Positions 1 to 8,091 of a stretch of DNA of 34,602 bases are shown here, piece by piece. Position 1 is the first letter of the stretch, and each line of letters opens with the position of its first letter. The position numbers and the translations under genes are program-made. This DNA is from Gammaproteobacteria bacterium (GTDB taxonomy: Bacteria > Pseudomonadota > Gammaproteobacteria > Arenicellales > Poriferihabitantaceae): NCBI GenBank assembly GCA_011088265.1, contig JAALKB010000013.1, positions 1 through 34,602 of the forward strand, given 5' to 3'. The notes below the pieces were generated by a model. That model saw only the letters and a program-made list of their open reading frames with translations, made no database searches and was not told where the DNA came from.

Positions 1-389
1 CATTATCCCTGCTTTCCCTTCTTTGACGAGTTGCACTTACTAGTTGAATTCAAGTCTTAATGTTACGAGATGGGATGTAAAAATGAAACAAAGAACAGAA
101 GTTTTTACTCGACCCAATAAAAGAAATTGATGTCGGAAAAACACTTCTCCACTCCTAATTCCTATAGGATGATTAGCAGCAACCTCTCGTGGCGCCCTGG
201 AAACGATGTCCTTCCCATGCATAAACTATAACAGAGAGATAGTAGTAGATGACGTCGCCTAATAGGTGGGATACCAAACCCAGACACCCACAAATACCAT
301 TGACACAATCTGATTTTCCACCAGGCTTTAGTTAAAGAAATCACTCCACCAGTCAGAAGTCAGGCAGGGCCATCGCACGACAACAACTC
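1..389. other. Left edge of island, no gene seen
   Basis: I find no open frame with recognisable protein similarity, no tRNA and no clear repeat here. The short frames on the minus strand resemble no family I know. I looked for a copy of the tRNA-Leu 3' end, which would mark the far attachment site of the element, and did not find one. The sequence just before 390 may be the decayed start of the transposase remnant. Confidence 0.5.
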
Positions 390-667
390 ATGAACATCGA
401 ATCAATCCCTTCTTACCATTGCACTTCCAGTGTGTCCGAAGAGCGGGTCTGTGTGGTGGGGACGACGACCGTGGTCGCAATGATGAACATTGCCGGGAAT
501 GGGTTGAATTCCTACTCCTAAAAATCAGCGCGGCCTTTTGCATTGACATTGCCACTTACGACGTGATGTCCAATCACTATCATGTGATTCTCAACGTAAA
601 CCCTGAACTTGCGAACCCGCTCACCGATGCCGGGGTCATTGAACGATGGGTTCTCCTGAGGCGATGA
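390..667 (+). pseudogene. Remnant of a RAYT/IS200-like (Y1_Tnp) transposase
   Basis: This is a broken REP-associated tyrosine transposase (HUH, Y1_Tnp family). The visible stretch covers the N-terminal core: a YHC motif, then CVRRAGLCG, then the metal-binding HUH segment SNHYHVIL (about 60 codons in), then a VIERW motif. The YHCTS part and the CVRRA part are in different frames. One base is missing near 433 between them. The frame then stops at 665-667, well before the catalytic tyrosine region, and I cannot find the C-terminal half (GRFWEGRFKSQ-type motif) downstream. Intact members are about 200-330 residues and move or maintain REP palindromes. It sits at the left side of the tRNA-Leu island, and an inverted repeat at 9511-9610 could be a non-autonomous relative of such an element. 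It is almost certainly non-functional. Confidence 0.75.
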
Positions 668-990
668 GTGTATCTTGCCAATCCATCGGCCAGCGGTGGA
701 TATGTTTACGAAATAACAACACCTGACAACAATCGATTTCCCACAGACTACCCAAAACACCGGACGTTCGATTCAGCGGTGGGCTAGGCGTGCCCTGGAC
801 AAATGTGAAAGGCTATATTTCCTACTCAGCAGGTCTCCTAGAAATTACTAATATCGATTGCTTCGTCGCCAGCCGAAACCCGGTAGAGGGAGAACGCTTT
901 TCATTAACTGCTAATTCGTGGGTATCTTTGTTTCTGCTCAATTCTTAATCCCTCCGACACCTTTTACTTTACTGATTTCTTCGGTGTTCA
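668..990. other. Gene-free stretch with possible REP-like segment
   Basis: No coding frame is recognisable. The first part is probably the decayed 3' half of the transposase. Positions 912-956 align without gaps to 9528-9572 inside the inverted-repeat element downstream of efp, with about 26 of 45 identities by hand count, including a shared run AATCCCTCCG. This could be a degenerate flank of the same repeat family. The AlpA-like gene starts immediately after. Confidence 0.35.
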
Positions 991-1320
991 ATGGCTGACG
1001 TCAAAGCCCTAATCCGTCGGAAAAATATCAACTACATTGAAGTTTCAGCGAATCAAATAGAGTTCTTCGGTTATCAGCTGCTTGAATATCTTTTGGGTCA
1101 AACCACGAGTAACGTGGTTACCCCAGTCAGTGCTGCCCCGTCCTCAAATCGAATTATTCGAGCGAAAGATGTTCAGGAAATGACCGGATTATCCAGAACG
1201 ACGATCTGGCGTCTGGAAAATAAGGGAGATTTTCCGAGGAGAGTTAGTTTGGGAGTAGGGAGTGTGGGGTGGTTGGATGATGATGTGAAAAGATGGATTA
1301 ATAATAGAAATGGTATCTAG
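991..1320 (+). CDS. AlpA-family DNA-binding regulator with N-terminal extension
   Basis: This is a predicted 109-residue transcription regulator of the AlpA/MerR-like phage regulator family. The C-terminal half (about residues 53-109) is the typical AlpA fold: IIRAKDVQEMTGLSRTTIWR is the winged helix-turn-helix, followed by a basic FPRRV strand, a GWL turn and a final acidic/aromatic helix (DDDVKRWI). Residues 1-50 are not part of the usual AlpA domain and I do not recognise them. AlpA proteins in P4-like elements switch on the integrase or excisionase, which suits an element carrying a P4-type integrase at 3541-4773. The start is the first ATG of the frame. No strong Shine-Dalgarno precedes it, so the true start could lie further in. 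It is convergent with gapS4b, with 57 bases between them. Confidence 0.75.
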   Translation: MADVKALIRRKNINYIEVSANQIEFFGYQLLEYLLGQTTSNVVTPVSAAPSSNRIIRAKDVQEMTGLSRTTIWRLENKGDFPRRVSLGVGSVGWLDDDVKRWINNRNGI

Positions 1321-1377
1321 GCTTAGTGGCGTCTGTAGTGGGCACAGCAAACGACAACGAGTCTGAGTTGGTGGTAT

Positions 1378-2501
1378 TTATCCGTTTATTGGAGCTTTAG
1401 CTCTATATTTCTCGTAGGCTTCCATTTTATTTTCCTCCAAAGACTCCATGATCAGTTTGCTGATGACACTTTTCGTTAAGCCTTCTTCATTAGCTGCAAG
1501 TTTGAGCATAGAGAGATTAAGCGTCAACTCACCACTGGTAGATTCGTCCTTATCAGAAAACTCAAATAATATTCTGCATGTTCCAGAGTAATTGTCTCCT
1601 AGGAGTTCATAATCACATTGCAGGCCAAACAATTGAATATACGGGTGAATGGATTTATCGCTAATGAAGAATGTTGAGTGAAGCCCTTTCCCCTTCATTT
1701 TCATATCCTCGATCTTGTCCTTCATCCAAGCGATATTCGATGGTGGGTTAGAAACATCATGATCCGGAGAGAAGTGGATATCTCTGGTGTCAACAAAACG
1801 CAGAATCGAATGACTCATATTTTGGGTGAGGTCATTCAAAAACTGAACACGTAATTCATTCGTGAAGTCTGCATACCTTATGACTTTTACATTCTCACTT
1901 TGTTTGATATGCCCTTCGCTCTTGAAATGCTTTATCAGAGAGGTAGAAATTTTGTTTCCAAAATCGATAGTTTCGGGCGCAGTGTGACTTAGGGAAATAC
2001 TTAGAGATTTTCCGTCGTTGTTTTTTCTTATTTCAACACGCCCCCCATGCGTAACCGTGTTCTCTCCCCAGTTCTTGACTGGGTCACGTCTATCGATCTC
2101 GAAATCCATGTATATATGATCCGGGTTATCATTAGATGTAGTAAAGTTCGACATCCTCGAAACGGTGAAGACACCAAACTGATCATTCAGTAAGGCCTCA
2201 TAGCTAATTTCCTCTGGTAAAGATTCCAGTAAGTTAGATTCTGAATCCCAGCTAATAGTGCGAGTTTTTGACTTTCGCGACTCTTCCTTGGTCCTGTAAC
2301 TTTCACGCAACTCCACGTACTCAAAGGGAGATAATCCAGTTTTGATGAGAATGGGTCCTAGAACTTCCTTCTGGTCAGACCCGGTAATACGCCTCGTGAA
2401 CGCAAAACATTTTTAAGTTCGGTGTTTTTGACCTTAGTCTGGCCGACTAGCTGACGCAGAAAGTCTCTAGTAGGGAGCAGTACTTCATCGTTATTATTCA
2501 T
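1378..2501 (-). pseudogene. gapS4b: GapS4b-like anti-phage protein, one-base frameshift
   Basis: This is the second gene of a GAPS4-type defence pair. The long frame (2316 to 1378) contains the family signature LLESLPEEI near its start and a lysine/glutamate-rich end. Its true N-terminus lies upstream in another frame: an ATG at 2501 opens MNNNDEVLLPTRDFLRQL and LKNVLRSRG, as in intact GapS4b proteins. At a GGG run (2380-2382) the reading must shift to continue as KEVLGPILIKTGLSPFEYVEL. Without the shift a TAG stops translation at 2358-2360. Adding one G gives exactly 375 codons, a normal family length. The ATG overlaps the gapS4a stop by 8 bases, so translation is coupled. The shift may be a real inactivating mutation, a slippage site or a base-calling error. 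The family assignment is from memory of the sequences. Confidence 0.72.
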
Positions 2502-3444
2502 TACTCATACTCCTGAAATCTGGGCGAAAGCTAACAACTCTTATCCGAGGAAAAATATCACTGTCGAAGCCCGCAGTAGCATTCTTAACTGCATCAGCAT
2601 GATTAGAGTCAACATAATTTGGAAATAGAAACAGCAAACTGCAACTCATGTCTTGAGTGTATTCTTTGGCTGCTTGAATAAGCCTGCGTAAGGAGTCTTG
2701 GGCAAAGTCTTCTATGGTCGCCAAGCAAAAAATATCCTGATCATGCTGGGACTTTGCTTTAATGATGAGCGGAATTAGGGGTGAAGTTAAGAATTCAAGC
2801 GGACACACCTTTCCATATCTCGATATGGTTTTATCAACGTAGCTTAGAGACGTCTCAGGATAATAAAAGTGAAGGCGAGCCGGATCATACTCATGCCTCA
2901 AGTATTTTATCGTGTTGAATATGAAATTTATTCGCTTATTATCAACCACGTGAAATGACTCGAAGTTCCAATCTGGCTCAAGTCGTGAGTTTGCAATTTT
3001 TGATACGATATCATCATATGTATCTTCGTTACTGGATAGCCAGAACAATATCCCTGAATCCCTACTTTTCGTTGTTTTCCCCAAGATTTCCTGTTGCTCT
3101 TTTTTCAGCTCTGAATGTTTGTAACATTCTAGGGTTTCAGCCAAGTCCCTAGCATGGGACTTGAAAGTTGACTTAGGATTGTTCTCGTAAGGATTACCCG
3201 AGTGCTTAACCGAAATTACGGCACTTTCCGCAGTAGATCCTTCAAGAGGGCTTCTATAGCAGTATAAAAAGTCAATTCCATGTGTTTCTCGCCTTTTTTT
3301 CTTTGAGATTTCTCTGGCATGTTTACTCGACTTTCCACAAAGGAGTTTTTGCCCAGATAAGGTGCCTTCCCACCCTATTAGGTGGAAAAAGTTATCAACT
3401 ATATTCTCACCAATTTCTCCAATTCGTTTGGATTTTTCACCCAT
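2494..3444 (-). CDS. gapS4a: GapS4a-like PD-(D/E)XK nuclease of a GAPS4 defence pair
   Basis: This is a 316-residue protein that I recognise as the nuclease partner of the GAPS4 anti-phage system, described in work on Gamma-Mobile-Trio elements. The N-terminal half resembles a PD-(D/E)XK endonuclease. GEIGENIVDNFF forms the first helix, GIDFLY (about residues 57-62) supplies the acidic residue, and VISVKHS (about 77-83) is the E/QxK-like strand, with serine in the first position as in relatives I recall. The rest is a family-specific region with no known motif. A weak AGGA lies a few bases before the ATG. It overlaps gapS4b by 8 bases and the two must be co-expressed. The expected role is DNA degradation on infection, in the cytoplasm. 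It is intact here, unlike its partner. Island location supports a defence role. Confidence 0.75.
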   Translation of the reverse strand: MGEKSKRIGEIGENIVDNFFHLIGWEGTLSGQKLLCGKSSKHAREISKKKRRETHGIDFLYCYRSPLEGSTAESAVISVKHSGNPYENNPKSTFKSHARDLAETLECYKHSELKKEQQEILGKTTKSRDSGILFWLSSNEDTYDDIVSKIANSRLEPDWNFESFHVVDNKRINFIFNTIKYLRHEYDPARLHFYYPETSLSYVDKTISRYGKVCPLEFLTSPLIPLIIKAKSQHDQDIFCLATIEDFAQDSLRRLIQAAKEYTQDMSCSLLFLFPNYVDSNHADAVKNATAGFDSDIFPRIRVVSFRPDFRSMSNE

Positions 3445-3540
3445 TACACATTCCTATAACCAAGCTGCGGATTTTTATTTCATACATAACTATAAATATA
3501 CCCTATATCTACCCGAAAATACCGATTGACTTTTCTTGCA
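3445..3540 (-). promoter_or_regulatory. AT-rich promoter region of the gapS4ab cassette
   Basis: The 96 bases between the integrase stop and the gapS4a start are very AT-rich, with several TATA-like hexamers on the minus strand. This is the only room for a promoter of the pair. No single -35/-10 pair stands out enough to call. Confidence 0.35.
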
Positions 3541-4773
3541 TCAAGTTGAACAATGGTACTGATAGTCCTGCACTCCTGCTTTTTCAACTAGATAATCAGC
3601 CCCCCACTGCATCATCTCTTTACGTTCTTCAAGGTAATGCGCGTGATGGATGTACGCGGCTCTCACACCATTTCTCTCTGAATGGGAGAGCTGTCTCTCA
3701 ATAGCATCAGGATTGAAGCCTTTTTCATTGAGAACTGACGAAGCATTCGCTCGAAAGCCATGGGGTGTGGCATGAGACTTTCCTTCGGTTTTTCCATCAT
3801 ATCCCATACGGATCATAGCCCTTCGCATCGTATTATCGGATATACATTCGTTTCGATTTCGCTCTGATGGAAAAAGGAGCTCGTATTGCCAAGTGATGGA
3901 TTTTATCTCATCCAATATTCTGATCACTTGAGAAGATAACGGAACGAGATGCTCACTCTGCATTTTCATACGATGCGCTGGAATTCTCCAAATTTGATTT
4001 TCGAGATCAAACTCCGACCACTGAGCCCCTCTAACCTCACCTGGGCGCACGAAAGTAAATATCAGCATTTCTAGGGCCAACTGGGTAAGGAGCCTACCCT
4101 TGGTTTCGTAGCCCTTCAGATCCACTAGAAATTGTCCGAGCTCTTCCACTGGAAGTGATGCTCTATGCCGCTGAATTCGTGGTTTAAGAATACCTGTTAA
4201 CTCACCCACTGGGTTATGATCTATTTTCCCATTCTGTACACCATAGCGAAAAACTCGGCGGATGTCCTGCAAGACTCTGGAAGCAACGTCCAAAGCATCT
4301 CGAGATTCTACTTTTCGGATAATCGCTAATATGTCCCGAGGTTCGATTTTTTCCATTGGTTGCAAATCCATTTCCTTGAACGCATTGTCTTTAATTCGCT
4401 TCCACAAACGTTGAGCATGATCCTCCGTCCATGTACCTTTTTGGTACTCCCACCATTCGAGGGCAAGCACCGAAAACTGGGTTCCGTTTTCGAACAGTGC
4501 TCGTCGCTTCTGTATCTGTCGTTCTTTTGATGGATCAACCCCTTGAGAAATCTGCAGCTTTGCCTGCTCCCGTTGAAGTCGCGCTTTTTTCAAACTGACA
4601 TCTGGATAAATACCTAGAGCTAGCGTTTTCTGCTTGTTAGCAAAACGATACTTCAGTCGCCAATATTTCGAACCATTGGGTTTTACAAGTAATCGTAGTC
4701 CCCTCTCGTCGTTAAGCCAATAGTCTTTTTCTTTTGGCTGGGAACGCTTTATTTCCAGGGCTGTGAGCGGCAT
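3541..4773 (-). CDS. P4-type tyrosine integrase of the tRNA-Leu element
   Basis: This is a site-specific recombinase of about 410 residues that inserts and excises the element at the adjacent tRNA-Leu gene. The N-terminal DUF4102 arm-binding domain is seen in LNDERGLRLLVKPNGSKYWRLKY-type sequence and LALGIYPDVSL. A SAM-like core-binding region follows, then the catalytic domain: Arg in FVRPGEVRGAQW, the HGFR box (His and second Arg), and the nucleophile region AAYIHHAHYLEERKEMMQWGADYL, whose AAY tyrosine fits the family position. I place the start at the ATG at 4773 (MPLTALEIK), the normal P4-integrase start. The frame stays open further upstream but that part is not conserved. All catalytic residues are present, so it should be active. 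It lies 150 bases from the tRNA in the same orientation, so tRNA operon read-through could add expression. Confidence 0.93.
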   Translation of the reverse strand: MPLTALEIKRSQPKEKDYWLNDERGLRLLVKPNGSKYWRLKYRFANKQKTLALGIYPDVSLKKARLQREQAKLQISQGVDPSKERQIQKRRALFENGTQFSVLALEWWEYQKGTWTEDHAQRLWKRIKDNAFKEMDLQPMEKIEPRDILAIIRKVESRDALDVASRVLQDIRRVFRYGVQNGKIDHNPVGELTGILKPRIQRHRASLPVEELGQFLVDLKGYETKGRLLTQLALEMLIFTFVRPGEVRGAQWSEFDLENQIWRIPAHRMKMQSEHLVPLSSQVIRILDEIKSITWQYELLFPSERNRNECISDNTMRRAMIRMGYDGKTEGKSHATPHGFRANASSVLNEKGFNPDAIERQLSHSERNGVRAAYIHHAHYLEERKEMMQWGADYLVEKAGVQDYQYHCST

Positions 4774-4820
4774 TTTGGTGCTACAAATTTGAATTGAACC
4801 GAGATAGCACCACTTTTCAT

Positions 4821-4918
4821 GAAAAAGCAAGAAACGGGGTGAAACAGCATGAAACAAAAAGAGAGATAAAATCGTTTAAAAACAAGGCACTTAGAAACGA
4901 TTTGAAACAACCTGAAAT
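4821..4918. repeat. Helically phased GAAAC repeats beside the attachment site
   Basis: GAAAC or near-GAAAC units start at 4821, 4831, 4841 and 4851, and again at 4894, 4904 and 4914, each exactly 10 bases apart. The second cluster ends 7 bases from the tRNA 3' end. They lie in the integrase leader between the integrase start and the tRNA. That is where P4-type elements keep arm-type integrase sites and excisionase sites, so they are good candidates for these. Confidence 0.6.
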
Positions 4919-4925
4919 GGAGAAA

Positions 4926-5012
4926 TGGTACCCGGGGCCGGACTTGAACCGGCACGATGTTGCCATCGAGGGATTTTAAGTCCCTTGCGTCTACCAATTC
5001 CGCCACCCGGGC
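4926..5012 (-). tRNA. leuZ: tRNA-Leu(UAA), integration site
   Basis: The 87-base gene reads on the minus strand from GCCCGGG to CCCGGGT-A-CCA, with the CCA encoded. The anticodon loop CTTAAAA gives anticodon UAA. A long variable arm (CGATGGCAACATCG) is typical of class II tRNAs. It is the last of three tRNA genes after pgsA, matching E. coli leuZ. The 3' end faces the integrase, so this is the attB half of the junction. Confidence 0.96.
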
Positions 5013-5142
5013 AAGGGGTTTTTGTACAGAGGCTTGGTAAGGCCTAGCGTTGCTTTGGAGGGGCTTTCCTGTTTATATCTCTTTTTTATATCTCTTTGAA
5101 AGCACGGCAACGATTCTGATGGACAACGGTCTTATTGAGATA

Positions 5143-5216
5143 TGGAGGCTGAGCCCGGAATCGAACCGAGGTCAACGGCTTTGCAGGCCGCTGCATAACC
5201 ACTCTGCCACTCAGCC
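5143..5216 (-). tRNA. cysT: tRNA-Cys(GCA)
   Basis: This is a 74-base cloverleaf on the minus strand. The acceptor stem GGCTGAG pairs with CTCAGCC, followed by T and an encoded CCA. The anticodon loop CTGCAAA gives GCA, and the T-loop GGTTCGATTCC is present. It is the middle tRNA of the Gly-Cys-Leu trio. Confidence 0.96.
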
Positions 5217-5361
5217 ATCTGTTTTAATGACTGTTACATCGCGATGGATTCTAGCATTACTCGCTACCAATCGCACACAAAACAAAGGACGTTATTCCCA
5301 ACTGAAACCCAATGACGGTATCAATAAAGGGACTAATCAAAAACACTGCCTTTGATAGACA

Positions 5362-5391
5362 AAAGCCCGGCCATAACGATGACTGGGCTTT
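5362..5391 (-). terminator. Hairpin between tRNA-Gly and tRNA-Cys
   Basis: The arms AAAGCCC and GGGCTTT pair across a loop of about 16 bases, and the minus strand reads on into TTTTG. This could be a weak intrinsic terminator or a processing hairpin in the tRNA transcript. The long loop makes full termination doubtful, which would allow the downstream tRNAs to be transcribed. Confidence 0.4.
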
Positions 5392-5398
5392 ATAAATT

Positions 5399-5473
5399 TG
5401 GAGCGGGAAACGAGATTCGAACTCGCGACCCCAACCTTGGCAAGGTTGTGCTCTACCACTGAGCTATTCCCGC
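5399..5473 (-). tRNA. glyW: tRNA-Gly(GCC)
   Basis: This 75-base gene on the minus strand has acceptor GCGGGAA paired with TTCCCGC, encoded CCA, anticodon loop TTGCCAA giving GCC, and a standard T-loop GTTCGAATC. It is the first tRNA after pgsA, as in the E. coli pgsA-glyW order. Confidence 0.96.
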
Positions 5474-5554
5474 AGCCCTCATTTCGAGAGGGGAGTAGAT
5501 TCTAGTCAACGAGCGCTGACTGTCAATAGAAAAAGGTGTTTTTTTCTGAAAAAA

Positions 5555-6133
5555 TTAGCTTTTTTCCCGCAGGAAAGACTTCGCCGCCCGCAAGTATACC
5601 CACATGGACCACAAGGTCAAAATAGCTGCAATATAGAAGGCGATCTCGCCGATGATAAATATCGGCAACCCCATAATGGGCTTCGCATATAACAAAAGAC
5701 TAATCGCAACCATCTGAAAAACGGTTTTGATTTTTCCGATAGGTCCAACGGCAACGGCGCCTCGCTCTCCGAGCTCCGCCATCCACTCCCTTAAAGCCGA
5801 AATCACGATTTCCCGGCCAATAATAATACAGGTTGCGATAGCGAATGGGATTGGGTGAAAAACCCGACCTAAGGTAGAAAGGTCAGACACCAATAACACC
5901 AGGGCAGTGGAAACAATCAGCTTGTCTGCAACGGGATCCAGAAATGCGCCTAATGCAGAAACCGCATTCATTTTTCTGGCAATATAGCCATCTAGCCAAT
6001 CGGTAATCGCAGCGAGTACAAAAATACCTGTGATCAATAACTCCCGATTAGCCGAGGGCCAAAAATACATAACGACAAATACGGGAATCAGTGCGATTCG
6101 CAATAAAGTCAGTATGTTAGGAATATTTAGCAT
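5555..6133 (-). CDS. pgsA: CDP-diacylglycerol-glycerol-3-phosphate 3-phosphatidyltransferase
   Basis: This 192-residue inner-membrane enzyme joins glycerol-3-phosphate to CDP-diacylglycerol to make phosphatidylglycerol-phosphate, the first committed step to phosphatidylglycerol and cardiolipin. The CDP-alcohol phosphotransferase motif DGx2ARx8Gx3Dx3D is complete (DGYIARK, then GAFLDPVAD, about residues 48-71). Hydrophobic segments before and after fit about five or six membrane helices. The MLNIPNILTLLRI start is typical of the family, and an AAGGAAA Shine-Dalgarno sits just before the ATG. It follows uvrC by about 60 bases on the same strand and leads into the tRNA trio, the classical arrangement. 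Confidence 0.97.
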   Translation of the reverse strand: MLNIPNILTLLRIALIPVFVVMYFWPSANRELLITGIFVLAAITDWLDGYIARKMNAVSALGAFLDPVADKLIVSTALVLLVSDLSTLGRVFHPIPFAIATCIIIGREIVISALREWMAELGERGAVAVGPIGKIKTVFQMVAISLLLYAKPIMGLPIFIIGEIAFYIAAILTLWSMWVYLRAAKSFLREKS

Positions 6134-6196
6134 ACTTTCCTTTTCTCCTGAGGACTGATTTCAGTTTATTCTTGTAGACTAAAGAGAGATTATTCG

Positions 6197-8083
6197 TTAG
6201 CGATGAAATTGATTATAGATTTTCTCCGCCAAAGCGGGGCTGATGCCCGGTGCTTTTGAGAGGTCTTCAATCCCCGCTCGCTTGATCTCCTGCATCCCAC
6301 CAAAATATCGCAGTAAGCTTCGGCGGCGCTTGTCTCCCACTCCTTCTATTTGTTCAAGTGCTGACTCTGTCCGCGCCTTGGCTCGTCTTTGCCTATGTCC
6401 AGTAATGGCAAATCGGTGGGCTTCATCCCGGATTCGTTGAACCAAATGAGATGGTGCAGAAGTACCTTTGGGGATTATAGCGCGAGCACGATCAATAAGG
6501 TGAAATTGTTCTTCTCCTGCTCTTCGTTCTGGCCCTTTGGAAACGCCGAGTAAAATCACAGAACCAATAATCTGAAGCTCCTCGAACACTGTTTTTGCAA
6601 CACCAAGCTGTCCTTTTCCGCCATCAATAATCACAAGGTCCGGCAACTTTCCGTCATTCTCCATAACCCGCGTGTATCGCCTCATTAACACCTGGGACAT
6701 CGCGGCGTAATCATCTCCTGGTTCGATTCCTTCCACATTGAATTTTCGATAGTCGGACTTGACTGCACCATTTTGATCAAACACCACACAAGAACCCACA
6801 GTACGTTCTCCCATGGTGTGACTGATATCAAAACACTCAATTCGAGCGGGGACCTCTTCTAGCTTCAACAACTCCGCAAGTGCGATAAATTGCGCGTTTA
6901 TCTGTGTCCGTTCGTTCATATGCCGTCGCAGGTAGTCCGTGGTATTGATTCTGGCAGATTCAATCCATCGGGCGCGGTGAGCACGGCACTGCTGTTTGAT
7001 TTCTACTTTGCTTTTGTTTTCCAGGGAGAAAATCTGGGAAAGGGAAGCCCTACTTTCGATTTCATCGCTGAGTAAAATTTCCCCTGGGATGAAATTACCA
7101 AAATAGTTTTGCGGCAAAAAGGCCTCCAGCAATTGACCTGCATTCAGATCAAGGGGGTTGGACTGAATATCAAACCGACCACCCAGGTTCCGCCCCTGTC
7201 GAATTGAGACCACACCGAAACACACCATTCCCGACTCAACGGCCACTGCAACTACATCCGCATCCGCCGCATCCGATGATACATATTGTTTTTCCCGAAT
7301 ACGTTGTAACAAGGCAATACGGTCTCGAAACGTTGCCGCGGATTCGAAATCCAGTGCGGTTGAAGCGCTCTCCATTTTGCAGCCTAACTCTTCAATGAGT
7401 GAGTGGTCCTGGCCCTGTAACATGGCCTTGGCCTGACGCACATCTTCCCGATAATCTTCCGCAGAGATCCGATCCACACAGGGCGCACTGCAACGTTTGA
7501 TCTGATGCTGCAAACAGGGGCGGGATCGATTGCGGAAAAAGGCGTCTGTGCATTGGCGGAGTTGAAATATTTTATGTAAATGCCCCAGCATTTCCCTTAC
7601 CGCCGCTGCATTGGGGTAAGGGCCATAATATTTCCCCGGCTGAGATCGTCGACCACGATAGAACGAAAACCTTGGAAAGGTATCTTTATCCGTTAAACGA
7701 ATATAGGGAAAACTTTTATCGTCCCGTAAGGAGATGTTATAGCGGGGCCGTTTGTCCTTTATCAGATTATTCTCTAATAACAGCGCCTCGCTTTCCGTCC
7801 GGGTTTGCTGGGTTTCGGCAGCCCGGATCTTTGACACCATTAGTCGGGTTTTCGGCGTTAGACCCGTGGTGCGGAAATAGCTTTGGAGTCGGTTCCTGAG
7901 ATTCTTCGCTTTCCCTACATACAGCGTTTTTCCTTCCCCGTCATAGAAAATATAGATCCCAGGTTTTTCAGAAACTGATCCTAAAAAAGTAGCAGAATCA
8001 AAGACGACGACCTGATCGGTAGCCTGGTGATCAGGTTGATTCAAAGACTCTTCCGGAGTCTCATTCGAAGTCTCGCCTCCCAT
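6197..8083 (-). CDS. uvrC: Excinuclease ABC subunit C
   Basis: This is the nucleotide excision repair nuclease, which cuts on both sides of a lesion after UvrAB loading. The 628 residues contain a GIY-YIG domain for the 3' cut (PGIYIFYD to TLYVGKAKNLRNR, about 41-67), a UVR motif region around residues 215-250 for UvrB contact, the RNase H-like domain for the 5' cut (IECFDISHTMG and DLVIIDGGKGQLG), and C-terminal helix-hairpin-helix repeats (IEGVGDKRR, APGISPALAEKIY). It has about 25 more N-terminal residues than most UvrC proteins, an acidic, glutamine-rich stretch that may mean a later start. The UDG gene stops 8 bases upstream, so two repair genes are coupled with pgsA downstream. Confidence 0.97.
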   Translation of the reverse strand: MGGETSNETPEESLNQPDHQATDQVVVFDSATFLGSVSEKPGIYIFYDGEGKTLYVGKAKNLRNRLQSYFRTTGLTPKTRLMVSKIRAAETQQTRTESEALLLENNLIKDKRPRYNISLRDDKSFPYIRLTDKDTFPRFSFYRGRRSQPGKYYGPYPNAAAVREMLGHLHKIFQLRQCTDAFFRNRSRPCLQHQIKRCSAPCVDRISAEDYREDVRQAKAMLQGQDHSLIEELGCKMESASTALDFESAATFRDRIALLQRIREKQYVSSDAADADVVAVAVESGMVCFGVVSIRQGRNLGGRFDIQSNPLDLNAGQLLEAFLPQNYFGNFIPGEILLSDEIESRASLSQIFSLENKSKVEIKQQCRAHRARWIESARINTTDYLRRHMNERTQINAQFIALAELLKLEEVPARIECFDISHTMGERTVGSCVVFDQNGAVKSDYRKFNVEGIEPGDDYAAMSQVLMRRYTRVMENDGKLPDLVIIDGGKGQLGVAKTVFEELQIIGSVILLGVSKGPERRAGEEQFHLIDRARAIIPKGTSAPSHLVQRIRDEAHRFAITGHRQRRAKARTESALEQIEGVGDKRRRSLLRYFGGMQEIKRAGIEDLSKAPGISPALAEKIYNQFHR

Positions 8084-8091
8084 GATTTCCG

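Noticed and set aside
1378-3444. Reading the pair as a restriction-modification system
   Set aside because: There is a nuclease-like motif but no methyltransferase motif in either protein.
4749-5006. Frame crossing the tRNA-Leu gene and integrase leader on the minus strand
   Set aside because: It is read straight through a tRNA; the extension before MPLTALEIK is not conserved in P4-type integrases.
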